A stretch of 43,617 nt of DNA from Candidatus Solibacter usitatus (lineage in GTDB: Bacteria > Acidobacteriota > Terriglobia > Bryobacterales > Bryobacteraceae): positions 1 through 43,617 of the forward strand of contig JACPNO010000007.1 in assembly GCA_016185465.1 (NCBI GenBank), read 5' to 3'. The notes below the pieces were generated by a model. That model searched no databases, was not told the origin of the DNA, and was given only the letters and a program-made list of their open reading frames with translations. Made by a program: the position numbers and the translations under genes. Shown here in pieces: positions 1-9,286 of the stretch; position 1 is the first letter of the stretch, and each line of letters opens with the position of its first letter.

Positions 1-801
1 ATCGACACCGCGGAGATCGTCCGCATGGTTCCACAGCTTCGCGCCGACGATATTCTGGGTGGAAGTTTTTGCTCGACCGATGGCTTCGTCGACCCTTACA
101 GCGTGATGGTGGGATTCATGACACGCGCAGTGGAGCGCGGCGCCCGGCTCTGGCGCGATACGGACGTCACCGGGCTGGTGCTGGACGCGGATGGCATCGC
201 CGGCGTTGAAACTTCGAAAGGCCGCATCGTTACCCGCGCGGTTGTCAATGCGGCCGGCGCATGGGCGGCGCGAGTGGCGGCATTCGCCGGAGTCGACCTG
301 CCCGTCGAGCCGCTGCGCCGCATGCTGGTGCCCACTGAGCCTTTCCCGCTGATTTCCCGCGAAGCGCCGATGGTGGTGGATATGTCCAACGGCTTTCATT
401 TCCGGCCGGAAGGCGCAGGGTTGCTGCTGGCCTGGAACGATCCGGAGGAGACGCCCGGTTACAAAACGAATTTTGATCCCGCATTTGTCGAAAAAATTCT
501 TACCCGCGCCGTGGATCGCGTGCCGTGCCTGGAGAATGTCGAAGTGAACCCCAAGCGCGCCTGGGCCGGGCTTTACGAGATGACGCCCGATCACTATCCG
601 ATCATCGGGCCGGCTCGGCAGGTGCGCGGACTCTATTTCGCCAACGGCTTCAGCGGCCACGGCGTAATGCATTCACCCTCAACCGGGCGCATTGTTTCCG
701 ACTTGATCCTTCACGGCTCTTCGAGCCTGGTAGACGCGGGCGTGCTAGGGATCGAGCGCTTCGCCGAAGGCCGCCTGCTAACCGAAACCGCCGTGCTGTA
801 A
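1..801 (+). CDS. FAD-dependent oxidoreductase, DAO family (5' truncated)
   Basis: The reading frame is open from the first base, so the gene begins outside the window and about 266 codons remain. What is left resembles the substrate-binding and C-terminal FAD-binding part of the DAO family (sarcosine/glycine oxidase and dimethylglycine dehydrogenase relatives). VNAAGAWA near residue 83 is the typical FAD-contacting strand. The end carries GLYEMTPDHYPIIGP followed by GLYFANGFSGHGVMHSP, the second flavin-binding segment of this family. Such enzymes oxidise secondary or tertiary amines or amino acids with FAD. The N-terminal Rossmann GxGxxG is off the window, so the substrate cannot be narrowed. 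The TAA stop is at 799-801 and touches the inverted repeat that follows. Confidence 0.85.
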   Translation: MDTAEIVRMVPQLRADDILGGSFCSTDGFVDPYSVMVGFMTRAVERGARLWRDTDVTGLVLDADGIAGVETSKGRIVTRAVVNAAGAWAARVAAFAGVDLPVEPLRRMLVPTEPFPLISREAPMVVDMSNGFHFRPEGAGLLLAWNDPEETPGYKTNFDPAFVEKILTRAVDRVPCLENVEVNPKRAWAGLYEMTPDHYPIIGPARQVRGLYFANGFSGHGVMHSPSTGRIVSDLILHGSSSLVDAGVLGIERFAEGRLLTETAVL

Positions 802-999
802 GTGGGGCAGGTCCCCGACCTGCCATTCGCGTCGAGAAAACTGTCCACACATGGGGACAGTCTGCGTGTTTCCTGGTTTTCACGTAACTCTTGAAGACTC
901 ATCAAACATGCGCCGATAAACCAGGAAACACGCAGACTGTCCCCCATCGCAACAAATCGTGGAAGTTGGCACACTGGCAGGTCGGGGACCTGCCCCACT
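801..999. repeat. Nested palindromic intergenic repeat
   Basis: Two perfect inverted-repeat pairs are nested. The outer arms are 801-825 and 975-999 (25 bp, exact), and each outer arm is itself a hairpin (GGCAGGTC, 3-nt loop, GACCTGCC). The inner arms are 853-879 and 918-944 (27 bp, exact). A small hairpin, CTGTCC/GGACAG, lies at 841-860. The central 38 nt are unpaired. No reading frame of note lies inside. It starts at the stop codon of the oxidoreductase and ends 19 nt before the helicase start, so it could act as a terminator or be a non-autonomous mobile repeat. Confidence 0.85.
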
Positions 1000-1018
1000 A
1001 CACTGTATATATACCGTC

Positions 1019-4000
1019 ATGCCGCTCACCGGCTTCGATCCTCTCATTGCCGAGTGGTTCGCCCAGCGCTTCCACGGCCCCACGGAGCCGCAGATCCTCG
1101 GCTGGCCGGAAATCCGCAGCGCGCATGACGTTCTCATCTCGGCGCCCACCGGCTCCGGCAAAACGCTCGCCGCGTTCCTGATTTGTCTCGACAGCCTGGT
1201 GCGTGCCGCGCGCATGGGCGAATTGGATAGTCAAACGCAGGTCCTATACGTCTCGCCGCTGAAAGCCCTGAGCAACGATGTCCGCAAGAATCTGGAAATT
1301 CCGCTGGCGGAAATCGCCGCGCTCGCCCGCTCCGAAGGCATTCCGCTCGCACCCATCCGAACCGCGGTCCGCACCGGCGACACCCCGATGTGGGAACGAG
1401 AGCAAATGCGCCGCAGTGCTCCCCACATCCTGGTGACGACGCCGGAATCGCTGTTCATCCTGCTGACGGCGGAAAAATCCCGCCAGATGCTGCGCGGCGT
1501 GCGCACCGTGATCGTCGACGAGATTCACGCCGTGGCCGACGATAAGCGCGGCTCCCATCTTGCGCTCTCGCTCGCCCGACTGGACGCCCTCGTCACCGGC
1601 CCGCGCCCGCAGCGCATCGGCCTTTCCGCCACCGTCAAGCCGCTCGAAGACGTCGGGCTATTTTTGAGCGACACCGCACGCATCATTCACGTAGGCCACC
1701 GCCGTGAGATGGAGATGGCCGTCGAAGTGCCTCGCGATGAACTGGGCGCCGTGGCTTCAACCGAAATGTGGGGCGAGATCTACGACCGCCTGGCCCAGTT
1801 GATTCAGCAGCAGCGCACGACGCTGATTTTCGTCAATACGCGGCGCCTGGCCGAGCGTGTGGCCCACGCGCTGGCAGAGCGTTTAGGCGACGGCGCCGTG
1901 CTGCCGCATCATGGCAGCCTCTCGCGCGCGCTTCGCATGGATGCCGAGAACCGGCTCAAGAATGGCGAACTGCGCGCGGTGGTTGCGACGGCTTCGCTTG
2001 AGCTGGGTATCGATATCGGCACCGTGGATCTGGTGTGCCAGGTTGGCTCGCCGCGTTCCATCGCCGTCGCCCTGCAGCGGATCGGCCGTTCCGGACACTG
2101 GGTGGGCGCGACGCCGAAAGGCCGTATTTTTCCCACCACTCGCGACGAATTGATCGAGTGCGCCGCGCTCGTGCACGCCATTCGCGCTGGCGAACTGGAC
2201 CGCATCGAAATTCCGCAGGGCGCGCTCGACATTCTCGCCCAGCAATTAGTGGCCGCCGCTGCCTGCGAAGACTGGAGCGAGGATGATTTGTTCGCCCTCG
2301 CCCGGCGCACCTACTCCTATCGCGCACTCGATCGCAATGATTTTGACGCCGTGATGGAAATGCTGGGCGACGGCATCACCACCACGCGCGGACGCAGCGG
2401 CGCCTACCTGCATCGCGACCGCGTGAATGGCCGTGTCCGCGGACGTCGCGGCGCGCGCCTGGCGGCCATCACTTCCGGCGGCGCCATTCCGGACAACGCC
2501 AATTACCTGGTGGTTGCCGAACCTGAAGGCACGGTGGTAGGAACGCTCGACGAAGATTTCGCCGTCGAGAGCCTGGCCGGCGATGTTTTTCTGCTGGGTA
2601 CGACCTCGTGGCGCATCCGACGCATAGAATCCGGCCGCGTCCGTGTGGAAGACGCGCATGGCGCGGCACCTTCGATTCCTTTCTGGAATGGCGAAGCGCC
2701 GGGGCGCACGCTCGAGCTTTCGCGGGAAGTCGCCCGTTTGCGCGAGACGATTGTCGAGCACCAATCGCCCCACGAGTTTCTGATGCGTGAATGCGGTCTG
2801 GACCCGCTCGGCGCCGGGCAAGCGGTGGATTACGTTCGCGCCGGCAAGGCTTCGCTCGGTGTCCTGCCGTCCGATCGAACCGTGGTCGCCGAGCGTTTCT
2901 TCGACGAGGCCGGCGGCATGCAGCTCGTCATTCACGCCCCGCTCGGCGCGCGCATCAACCGCGCCTGGGGCCTCGCGCTGCGCAAGCGCTTCTGCCGCTC
3001 GTTCAATTTTGAATTGCAGGCGGCCGCCACCGACAACGGGATTGTGATCTCGCTCAGCGAGCAGCACGCTTTCCCGCTCGAAGTTGTCTTTGGCTTCCTG
3101 AAAACACAGACCGTGGAACATGTTTTGACCCAAGCCTTGCTGGACGCGCCCATGTTCACCTCGCGTTGGCGATGGAACGCGTCGCGCGCGCTGGCGATTC
3201 TGCGTTTCCGCAACGGGGCCAAGGTTCCGCCGCCCATCCAGCGCATGCGCTCCGACGATCTGCTGGCAGCGGTATTTCCCGATCAGGCTGCCTGCGCCGA
3301 AAATCTCGTTGGCGAGATTCGCATTCCGAATCATCCGCTGGTGAACGAAACCATTGCCAATTGCCTGCATGAGGCCATGGATTTGCGCGGACTCACCGCG
3401 CTGCTCGCCGGCATTGAGAATGGCTGGGTGCAAATCGTCGCGCGTGAAACCGCGGAGCCGTCGCCCTTCTCCCATGAAATCCTCAACGCCAACCCCTTCG
3501 CGTATCTCGACGACGCGCCGCTCGAAGAGCGCCGTGCCCGTGCCGTGCAGTTGCGGCGATCGCTTCCCGTCGATGTAGCCGCCGGGACTGGCGCACTCGA
3601 CCTCGCCGCCATCGAACAGGTGGCCGCCGAATCCTGGCCAGTGGTGCGCGACGCCGACGAGCTGCATGACGCCCTGCTCACGTTGATCCGCCTTCCCGCC
3701 GCTCCGGAATGGCAGGCGTGGTACGAGCAGCTTGCGGCGGCGCGGCGCGCCAGCACGATCGAAGTTAACGGTCATGAATTCTGGATCGCAACGGAACGCA
3801 ATGGACAGGCCTCGGATGCCGTTGCGATTCTACGCGGCTGGCTGGAATCCACCGGCCCCATGACGCCGCCGGCGTTGTGCGCGCGTCTCGCTCTGCTGCG
3901 CGACGAAGTAGATGCCGCGCTTGCGCAGCTTGAAGCCGAAGGCCAGGTATTGCGTGGACAATTCACGCCTCACGCCGCGGCCGGCGAAATCGAATGGTGT

Positions 4001-5092
4001 AACCGGCGGCTGCTGGCGCGTATTCATCGCCTCACTCTCGGCCGCCTGCGGCGCGAGATCGAGCCGGTCACCAGCGCCGATTTCGTGCGCTTTCTGGCGC
4101 GCTGGCAACATGCGGCTCCCGGCGCGCAATTGCATGGCCTCGATGGGGCGCTGCAGGTGATCCGGCAATTGCAAGGTTATGAAGTGCCGGCCGGTGCATG
4201 GGAATCACACGTCCTGCCGCGCCGCATCGCCGGCTACACGCCGGACCTGCTCGATCAATTGTGTCTGGCGGGCGAAGTGATGTGGGGGCGCCTGTCTCCG
4301 CATCCGGCGTTCGAACGCGAAGAACCAGGCCGCGTGCGGCCTACGCGTGTGGCGCCCATCGCGCTTTTCTTGCGCGACGACGCCGAGTGGCTGCTCGTCA
4401 GCGCGCAGCGTCAGAGTGAAACGCCAGTCGAAGACTCACTGTCCCATCCGGCGAAGGAGACTCTATCGGCGCTCACTCGTCGCGGCGCGTCTTTTTTCGC
4501 CGAGCTCGGGCGAGCCACGGGACGTCTGGCGAGCGAAGTGGAAGACGCGCTATGGGAGCTCGTCGCTGCCGGCCTGGTGACCGCCGACGGTTTCGAAAAC
4601 CTGCGATCGCTGGTCGATTCCAAGCGCCGCCGCGGTGAGGGTAAGGGACGCTACGCGCGCCCTCGCCACGCGGCCGGCCGCTGGGCATTATTGCGCCCGG
4701 CAAGCGCGGCTCCGCTCGATTCCACCGAAGCTTTCGCCAATCAACTCTTACTGCGCTGGGGCGTGGTCTTCCGCGATATTCTGGCGCGCGAATCGCTGGC
4801 GCCCGCCTGGCGCGAGTTGTTGCTCGTGCTGCGGCGCATGGAAGCACGCGGCGAAATTCGCGGCGGACGTTTCGTTTCCGGCTTCGTCGGCGAGCAGTTC
4901 GCCCGCCCCGAAGCCCTTGCTGCCCTGCGCGCCATGCGCCGTGAGGAAGGCCGCGGCCTCGGGCTCACCATCTCCACCTCCGACCCGCTCAACCTGGCGG
5001 GCATCATTCTTCCCGGACCTCGCGTCAGCGGACTTTCGGGCGGCGATGTACGGGTGCTCGAACCCGCTGAACTCTCCGCCGCCGCGTCCTGA
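1019..5092 (+). CDS. lhr: Lhr-type superfamily 2 ATP-dependent helicase
   Basis: This 1357-residue protein is a large Lhr (long helicase-related) ATPase, a 3'-to-5' nucleic-acid translocase linked to DNA repair. RecA-like domain 1 holds APTGSGKT (residues 42-49, Walker A), DEIH (about 166-169, Walker B) and SAT (about 202). Domain 2 holds FVNTRR, TASLELGID and ALQRIGRSGH, the last being motif VI with its arginine finger. The Lhr-specific winged-helix and beta-barrel region follows, and then the long C-terminal region typical of bacterial Lhr. An in-frame ATG at 959 exists but falls inside the upstream inverted repeat and would add a non-conserved leader, so ATG 1019 is preferred. TATATA at 1006-1011 lies close enough to that ATG that the mRNA may be nearly leaderless. 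The next gene begins within 20 nt. Confidence 0.93.
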   Translation: MPLTGFDPLIAEWFAQRFHGPTEPQILGWPEIRSAHDVLISAPTGSGKTLAAFLICLDSLVRAARMGELDSQTQVLYVSPLKALSNDVRKNLEIPLAEIAALARSEGIPLAPIRTAVRTGDTPMWEREQMRRSAPHILVTTPESLFILLTAEKSRQMLRGVRTVIVDEIHAVADDKRGSHLALSLARLDALVTGPRPQRIGLSATVKPLEDVGLFLSDTARIIHVGHRREMEMAVEVPRDELGAVASTEMWGEIYDRLAQLIQQQRTTLIFVNTRRLAERVAHALAERLGDGAVLPHHGSLSRALRMDAENRLKNGELRAVVATASLELGIDIGTVDLVCQVGSPRSIAVALQRIGRSGHWVGATPKGRIFPTTRDELIECAALVHAIRAGELDRIEIPQGALDILAQQLVAAAACEDWSEDDLFALARRTYSYRALDRNDFDAVMEMLGDGITTTRGRSGAYLHRDRVNGRVRGRRGARLAAITSGGAIPDNANYLVVAEPEGTVVGTLDEDFAVESLAGDVFLLGTTSWRIRRIESGRVRVEDAHGAAPSIPFWNGEAPGRTLELSREVARLRETIVEHQSPHEFLMRECGLDPLGAGQAVDYVRAGKASLGVLPSDRTVVAERFFDEAGGMQLVIHAPLGARINRAWGLALRKRFCRSFNFELQAAATDNGIVISLSEQHAFPLEVVFGFLKTQTVEHVLTQALLDAPMFTSRWRWNASRALAILRFRNGAKVPPPIQRMRSDDLLAAVFPDQAACAENLVGEIRIPNHPLVNETIANCLHEAMDLRGLTALLAGIENGWVQIVARETAEPSPFSHEILNANPFAYLDDAPLEERRARAVQLRRSLPVDVAAGTGALDLAAIEQVAAESWPVVRDADELHDALLTLIRLPAAPEWQAWYEQLAAARRASTIEVNGHEFWIATERNGQASDAVAILRGWLESTGPMTPPALCARLALLRDEVDAALAQLEAEGQVLRGQFTPHAAAGEIEWCNRRLLARIHRLTLGRLRREIEPVTSADFVRFLARWQHAAPGAQLHGLDGALQVIRQLQGYEVPAGAWESHVLPRRIAGYTPDLLDQLCLAGEVMWGRLSPHPAFEREEPGRVRPTRVAPIALFLRDDAEWLLVSAQRQSETPVEDSLSHPAKETLSALTRRGASFFAELGRATGRLASEVEDALWELVAAGLVTADGFENLRSLVDSKRRRGEGKGRYARPRHAAGRWALLRPASAAPLDSTEAFANQLLLRWGVVFRDILARESLAPAWRELLLVLRRMEARGEIRGGRFVSGFVGEQFARPEALAALRAMRREEGRGLGLTISTSDPLNLAGIILPGPRVSGLSGGDVRVLEPAELSAAAS

Positions 5093-5110
5093 GTGATACC
5101 TTATACATCT

Positions 5111-6463
5111 ATGCGCTCGCTGCTGGCTTTACTGCTGTCCGCATTTTCACTCGCCGCCGCGGATCACAAAGCAGACTACAAAGCGGGAATCGGCCGCGTC
5201 ATCATTACACCGGATAAAACCATTTATTTATCCGGCTACGCCGCGCGCACTCACGCTTCCGAAGGCGTCTTGCACGACCTGTGGGCGAAAGCCCTGGCTA
5301 TCGAGGACAGCAAGGGCAGCCGCATTGTGATCGTGTCCACGGATTTGATCGGCATTCCCCGCAGCATGGCCGACATCGTATCGGCGCGCGTACAGAAGCA
5401 GTACGGCCTGGAGCGCGCCCGCCTGATTCTCAATGCTTCGCACACTCATACCGGGCCGATGGTCGGACGCAATCTGGATATTCTGTTCGACCTCGCTCCC
5501 GCCGATCGCGCCGTCATCGACGAATACACCGCCAAGCTCACAGATAATCTGGTAGCCGTGGTAGGAGCGGCCCTGGGCGATCTGGCGCCCGCCAACCTTT
5601 CATTCGGCAATGGCGAAACGGGCTTCGCCATCAACCGCCGGCAAAACACGCAACAGGGAGTGCAATTCGGCGCCAACACCAAGGGGCCGACCGATCATGA
5701 CGTGCCGGTGCTGCGCGTTACCTCGCCCAACGGCAAGCTGCGCGCCATTTTGTTTGGCTATGCGTGCCACAACACCACGCTCACCGGCAGCTTTTACAAG
5801 ATCAGCGGCGACTATGCAGGCTTCGCCCAAATCAATCTGGAGAAAGCGCATCCCGAGACCACGGCGATGTACATGGCCTTATGCGGCGCCGATCAGAACC
5901 CAAATCCGCGCAGCACGCTGGAACTGGCGGAGAAGCACGGGGCAGCACTCGCCGCCGAAGTGGATCGCGTTCTCACCCGGAAACTCGACCCCGTGCGCGG
6001 GCCCATTCGCCCCGCGTTCCAAACCGTCGAGCTAAGTTTCGCGCCCCATACGCGGGAAAAATTCGTGGCGCGCGCCAGTGACAAAGATGTTTGGATCGTG
6101 CGCAACGCCAAGGTGATGCTGAAGACCTATGACGATGGGCAGCCCATCCGTCACTATTCTTATCCAGTGGCCGCGGTTCAATTCGGCAAGGATCTGACTG
6201 TGCTGGCGCTAGGCGGCGAAGTAGTGGTGGACTACGCGCTGCGCGTGAAAAAGACTTACGGGGCCAAACACATTATCGTGGCAGGTTACTCGAACGATGT
6301 GATGTCGTACATTCCTTCCCTGCGCGTGCTCAAAGAAGGCGGCTACGAAGCCGACACCAGCATGATCTATTACGGCATGCCCGGGCCCTATGACGAAGAT
6401 GTCGAAGAGCGCATTTTTGGGGCGATTGCCCAAGCAATGAAGCGTGTGGGGCGCCCCCGATGA
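5111..6463 (+). CDS. Neutral/alkaline ceramidase-like exported protein
   Basis: About 450 residues beginning with a signal peptide (MRSLLALLLSAFSLAAA). The mature part starts with YKAGIGRVIITP, then TDLIGIPR and NASHTHTGP (His 111 and 113), the early zinc-ligand region of the neutral/alkaline non-lysosomal ceramidase N-terminal domain. CHNTTLTGS and CGADQNPNPR correspond to later active-site positions. Known members hydrolyse N-acyl bonds of ceramides, but many bacterial ones are uncharacterised, and the classic ceramidase nucleophile motif GDVSPN is replaced here, so the substrate is open. A GTG at 5093 abuts the helicase stop; ATG 5111 is chosen because it starts exactly at the signal peptide. 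The stop overlaps the next start by 4 bp (ATGA), indicating translational coupling to the lactamase-fold gene. Confidence 0.85.
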   Translation: MRSLLALLLSAFSLAAADHKADYKAGIGRVIITPDKTIYLSGYAARTHASEGVLHDLWAKALAIEDSKGSRIVIVSTDLIGIPRSMADIVSARVQKQYGLERARLILNASHTHTGPMVGRNLDILFDLAPADRAVIDEYTAKLTDNLVAVVGAALGDLAPANLSFGNGETGFAINRRQNTQQGVQFGANTKGPTDHDVPVLRVTSPNGKLRAILFGYACHNTTLTGSFYKISGDYAGFAQINLEKAHPETTAMYMALCGADQNPNPRSTLELAEKHGAALAAEVDRVLTRKLDPVRGPIRPAFQTVELSFAPHTREKFVARASDKDVWIVRNAKVMLKTYDDGQPIRHYSYPVAAVQFGKDLTVLALGGEVVVDYALRVKKTYGAKHIIVAGYSNDVMSYIPSLRVLKEGGYEADTSMIYYGMPGPYDEDVEERIFGAIAQAMKRVGRPR

Positions 6464-7338
6464 GTAACATGCTGCGTCTATTCGCACTCATCGCCGTACT
6501 CCCCGCCCTGCTGCCGGCGCAACCATTTCCTCCACACCGGGTGATCGGCAACGTATATTACGTCGGCGGCGCCGACCTGGCCAGCTACCTTATCGTTACA
6601 CCGCAAGGCAACATCCTGATCAACACGGGTTTCGAGGACTCCGTTCCACTTATCCGCGCGAGCATCAAGAGTCTCGGATTCCAATTCTCGGACATCAAAC
6701 TACTGATGGTCACTCACGCGCACGGTGATCATGTGGCGGGCATGGCAACGGTCAAACGGCTTACTGGCGCCAAGATGGCGGCGGTCGAACAGGAAGTCCC
6801 ACTGCTGGAATCCGGCGGTAAAACCGACTACTTGTTCGGAGGCTCCGCCGGCTTTACGCCGGTGAAAGTCGACCGCATCTTCAAGGATGGCGGCAAAATT
6901 GAGCTGGGCGGCACCGCACTTACCGCGCACTTGACTCCCGGACACACCCCGGGCAGCGTGACTTACTCCCTGGATATCATAGAGAACGGCCGCACTTATC
7001 ACGTACTTATCGCCAACCTGGGAACAATCAATCCGGGAACGGTCTTAGTCAAGAATACGAAGTATCCTCGCATCGCGGAAGACTACGCCAGCACATTTCG
7101 TATACTCAAAGAGTTGCCCTGCGATATCTTCCTGGCTTCGCACGCCGCCCAATATGGATTGCATCGAAAATTCCGTCCTGGCATGACTTATAGCCCGGAC
7201 ACGTTCATCGACCCGAATGGCCTTCGCCGGGAGGCCGAGCGCCTGGAAGCAATCTACTTGACCCAACTGGAGCAAGAGCGCCAGGAAGAAAAAGTCATTC
7301 AAGAGAGAAAGCACTTCAAGGAAGCGACTCCGCCCTGA
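6460..7338 (+). CDS. Subclass B3-like metallo-beta-lactamase
   Basis: 292 residues with a signal peptide (cleavage probably after LLPAQ, about residue 21), placing it in the periplasm. The metallo-beta-lactamase fold shows HAHGDH (His86, His88, Asp90, His91), PGHTPGS (His162) and FLASHAAQYGLHRK (His228). That ligand set, with no Cys ligand and a terminal SH motif followed by GLH, matches subclass B3 zinc beta-lactamases. Family members hydrolyse beta-lactams including carbapenems, but environmental homologues can have other hydrolase activities. Translation is coupled to the upstream ceramidase-like gene by an ATGA overlap. The stop directly abuts the end of the convergent peptidase gene. The lysine- and glutamate-rich C-terminal tail (about 25 residues) looks unstructured or helical. 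Confidence 0.88.
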   Translation: MSNMLRLFALIAVLPALLPAQPFPPHRVIGNVYYVGGADLASYLIVTPQGNILINTGFEDSVPLIRASIKSLGFQFSDIKLLMVTHAHGDHVAGMATVKRLTGAKMAAVEQEVPLLESGGKTDYLFGGSAGFTPVKVDRIFKDGGKIELGGTALTAHLTPGHTPGSVTYSLDIIENGRTYHVLIANLGTINPGTVLVKNTKYPRIAEDYASTFRILKELPCDIFLASHAAQYGLHRKFRPGMTYSPDTFIDPNGLRREAERLEAIYLTQLEQERQEEKVIQERKHFKEATPP

Positions 7339-9222
7339 TTATTTCTTGACGATCTCGTCCACCACGGCGCGCGCGGTCGGATGATACATCGGCCGGGCTT
7401 TGGCATAGATGGCGCGCGCCCGCGCCCGCCCCCCCGGCGCTTTCATCAGCTCTTCATAGAGTGGCCGCAAATATCTGCGCCCGCCTTCGGTAGTGAGAAA
7501 CTGTTCCAGGCGGGGATACGCCGGCTCGTAGCCCCGGCGGATCACCTTGAGCAGCCATTGACCCGAAATTTCGGCGTTGCCGGACTTGGTGAATCCGAAA
7601 GCCTCATCCAGCTCGCGCATCTTGTCCGCGTCCGGCACCGGCGTCAAATAGCGCAGGAAATGGATCCACTGCTGCGTATTCCAGCCCTCGGTGTCGAGCT
7701 CGGACGCTGTGGCTTTTCCTTGCAGCCACAGCGCCGCCTGCTGCTCCACTTTGAGAAATGCAGCCGACCGCAGTTGCGGCGCGTTGGAAGGCAGTCCCGG
7801 CTGATAGGCCCATTTTTCAATTTGAATCTGCGCTGCCAGCTCCGGCCGCTGGCTTAACAGATTGGCCCGCAGATACTCCAGGAACTGACGCGTGGTGATG
7901 CTCTGGAAGGCGAAATAGTCAAAGTACCCGCGCAGGAAAGCATCAAAAGCGTTGCGCCCGAAGGCCTGCTCCAGACTAAGCAGAAAGAGCGCGCCCTTTT
8001 CGAACGGCACCAGCGTGAACGCCGCCTCGGCGTCGCGGCCGCGCAGGTCCAGCCGCAGCATCTGGTCTTTCGATGACAGCCTCGCCATCTCCGCTTCCAA
8101 ATCCTGCCGTCCCGTCGCCCACTGCATCTCCGCGCGTTCCAACCCGTAGACTCGCTCGATGATGCGCCGTTCAATATAAACCGTGAAACCTTCACTCAGC
8201 CAGAAATCGCTCCAGGTGGCGTAAGTCACTACATTGCCGGACCAGGAATGCGCCATCTCGTGAGTAAGCTGCGAGACCAGGCTCTTGTCGCCGGCAATCA
8301 CCGCCGAAGTGACGAACGTTAAGCGCGGATTCTCCATTCCGCCCAGCGGGAAGCTGGGGGGCGCCACCAGGATGTCATAGCGTCCCCACCGGTAGGGGCC
8401 GAATAATTCCTCGGCCGCGGTCAGCATTTTCTCCGTGTCCTCGAATTCCTTGGCTGCTTCCGCGATCACTGGCTTCTCGGCATAGACGCCCGTGCGCCGG
8501 CTCACCGATTGAAAGGTCAGATCGCCTATGGCCAGCGCCAGCAAGTAAGAAGGAACCGGCAGCGGCATGCGGAAGGCGTATTCGCCAGTCCTCAGGCCGA
8601 TCGGATTGTCTTCCGCGCTCATGATAGCCAGCAGGTTCTTGGGCGTCCGAACCCGCGCCGTGTACGTGAAGCGCACGCCTGGCGTGTCCTGCAGCGGAAT
8701 CCAACTGCGCGCATGTATGGCCTGCGACTGCGTGTAGAGAAACGGCATCCGCTTGCCGGCGGTCTGCGGAGGATCGAGCCACTGCAATCCGGATGCGTTC
8801 GGGCTCGTCGCATATTGTACGCGCACCTGCCGGCTGTCGGCGGCCAGAGGAATCGTGAGCGCCGAACCCAGAAACGGGTCGGGCTTGCCGAACTCAAACG
8901 TGGTGGCGGTGAATTTGCTGCCGTCGCTCGATACTTCGACTTTCTCGATCGAAAGATCGCGGCTGTCCAGGATCAACGGCGCGTTGGAAGAAGCCGCTTT
9001 TTCCACCGTCAGCGTGGCCGTCCCCTTCAGAATTTTGCGATCGAATAGGGCATCCAGATCCAGGTCGATGTGCTTCACCCGCACCTTCTCCGGTTCGGAG
9101 AACGTGTGAATGTCTCTTCCGGATTCCTCGGGCAGAGGAGCGTCCGGCGAGCTGCAGGAGCTGAGCAACGCCAGGCAGGCTCCAACGGAAACGGCAATCA
9201 CTCCCCGCAGTGGGCGCATCAT
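7339..9222 (-). CDS. M1 family metallopeptidase lipoprotein (LTA4-hydrolase-like)
   Basis: 627 residues starting with a lipoprotein signal; the lipobox ALLSSC ends about residue 22, so the protein is probably membrane-anchored. It carries the full M1 aminopeptidase signature: GGMENP (about 294, the exopeptidase motif), HEMAH (His321, Glu322, His325) and Glu344 eighteen residues later as third zinc ligand. The C-terminal 140 residues look like the helical domain of leukotriene-A4-hydrolase/cold-active aminopeptidase relatives, and total length agrees. It should remove N-terminal residues from peptides. The frame begins TTG-ATG-ATG; ATG 9222 is chosen. It ends with no gap against the convergent lactamase gene. 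A second M1 gene lies 64 bp upstream on the same strand. Confidence 0.92.
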   Translation of the reverse strand: MMRPLRGVIAVSVGACLALLSSCSSPDAPLPEESGRDIHTFSEPEKVRVKHIDLDLDALFDRKILKGTATLTVEKAASSNAPLILDSRDLSIEKVEVSSDGSKFTATTFEFGKPDPFLGSALTIPLAADSRQVRVQYATSPNASGLQWLDPPQTAGKRMPFLYTQSQAIHARSWIPLQDTPGVRFTYTARVRTPKNLLAIMSAEDNPIGLRTGEYAFRMPLPVPSYLLALAIGDLTFQSVSRRTGVYAEKPVIAEAAKEFEDTEKMLTAAEELFGPYRWGRYDILVAPPSFPLGGMENPRLTFVTSAVIAGDKSLVSQLTHEMAHSWSGNVVTYATWSDFWLSEGFTVYIERRIIERVYGLERAEMQWATGRQDLEAEMARLSSKDQMLRLDLRGRDAEAAFTLVPFEKGALFLLSLEQAFGRNAFDAFLRGYFDYFAFQSITTRQFLEYLRANLLSQRPELAAQIQIEKWAYQPGLPSNAPQLRSAAFLKVEQQAALWLQGKATASELDTEGWNTQQWIHFLRYLTPVPDADKMRELDEAFGFTKSGNAEISGQWLLKVIRRGYEPAYPRLEQFLTTEGGRRYLRPLYEELMKAPGGRARARAIYAKARPMYHPTARAVVDEIVKK

Positions 9223-9286
9223 CAAAACTGGCTCAGTGTATCATGCGCAGACGGTCTGGCGAAGGCGCTGGGCGCTTTCCCGAACG

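Noticed and set aside
2246-3775. 509-codon minus-strand frame opposite the helicase gene
   Set aside because: It is antisense to conserved Lhr motifs, has no recognisable domain and arises from GC-rich codon bias.
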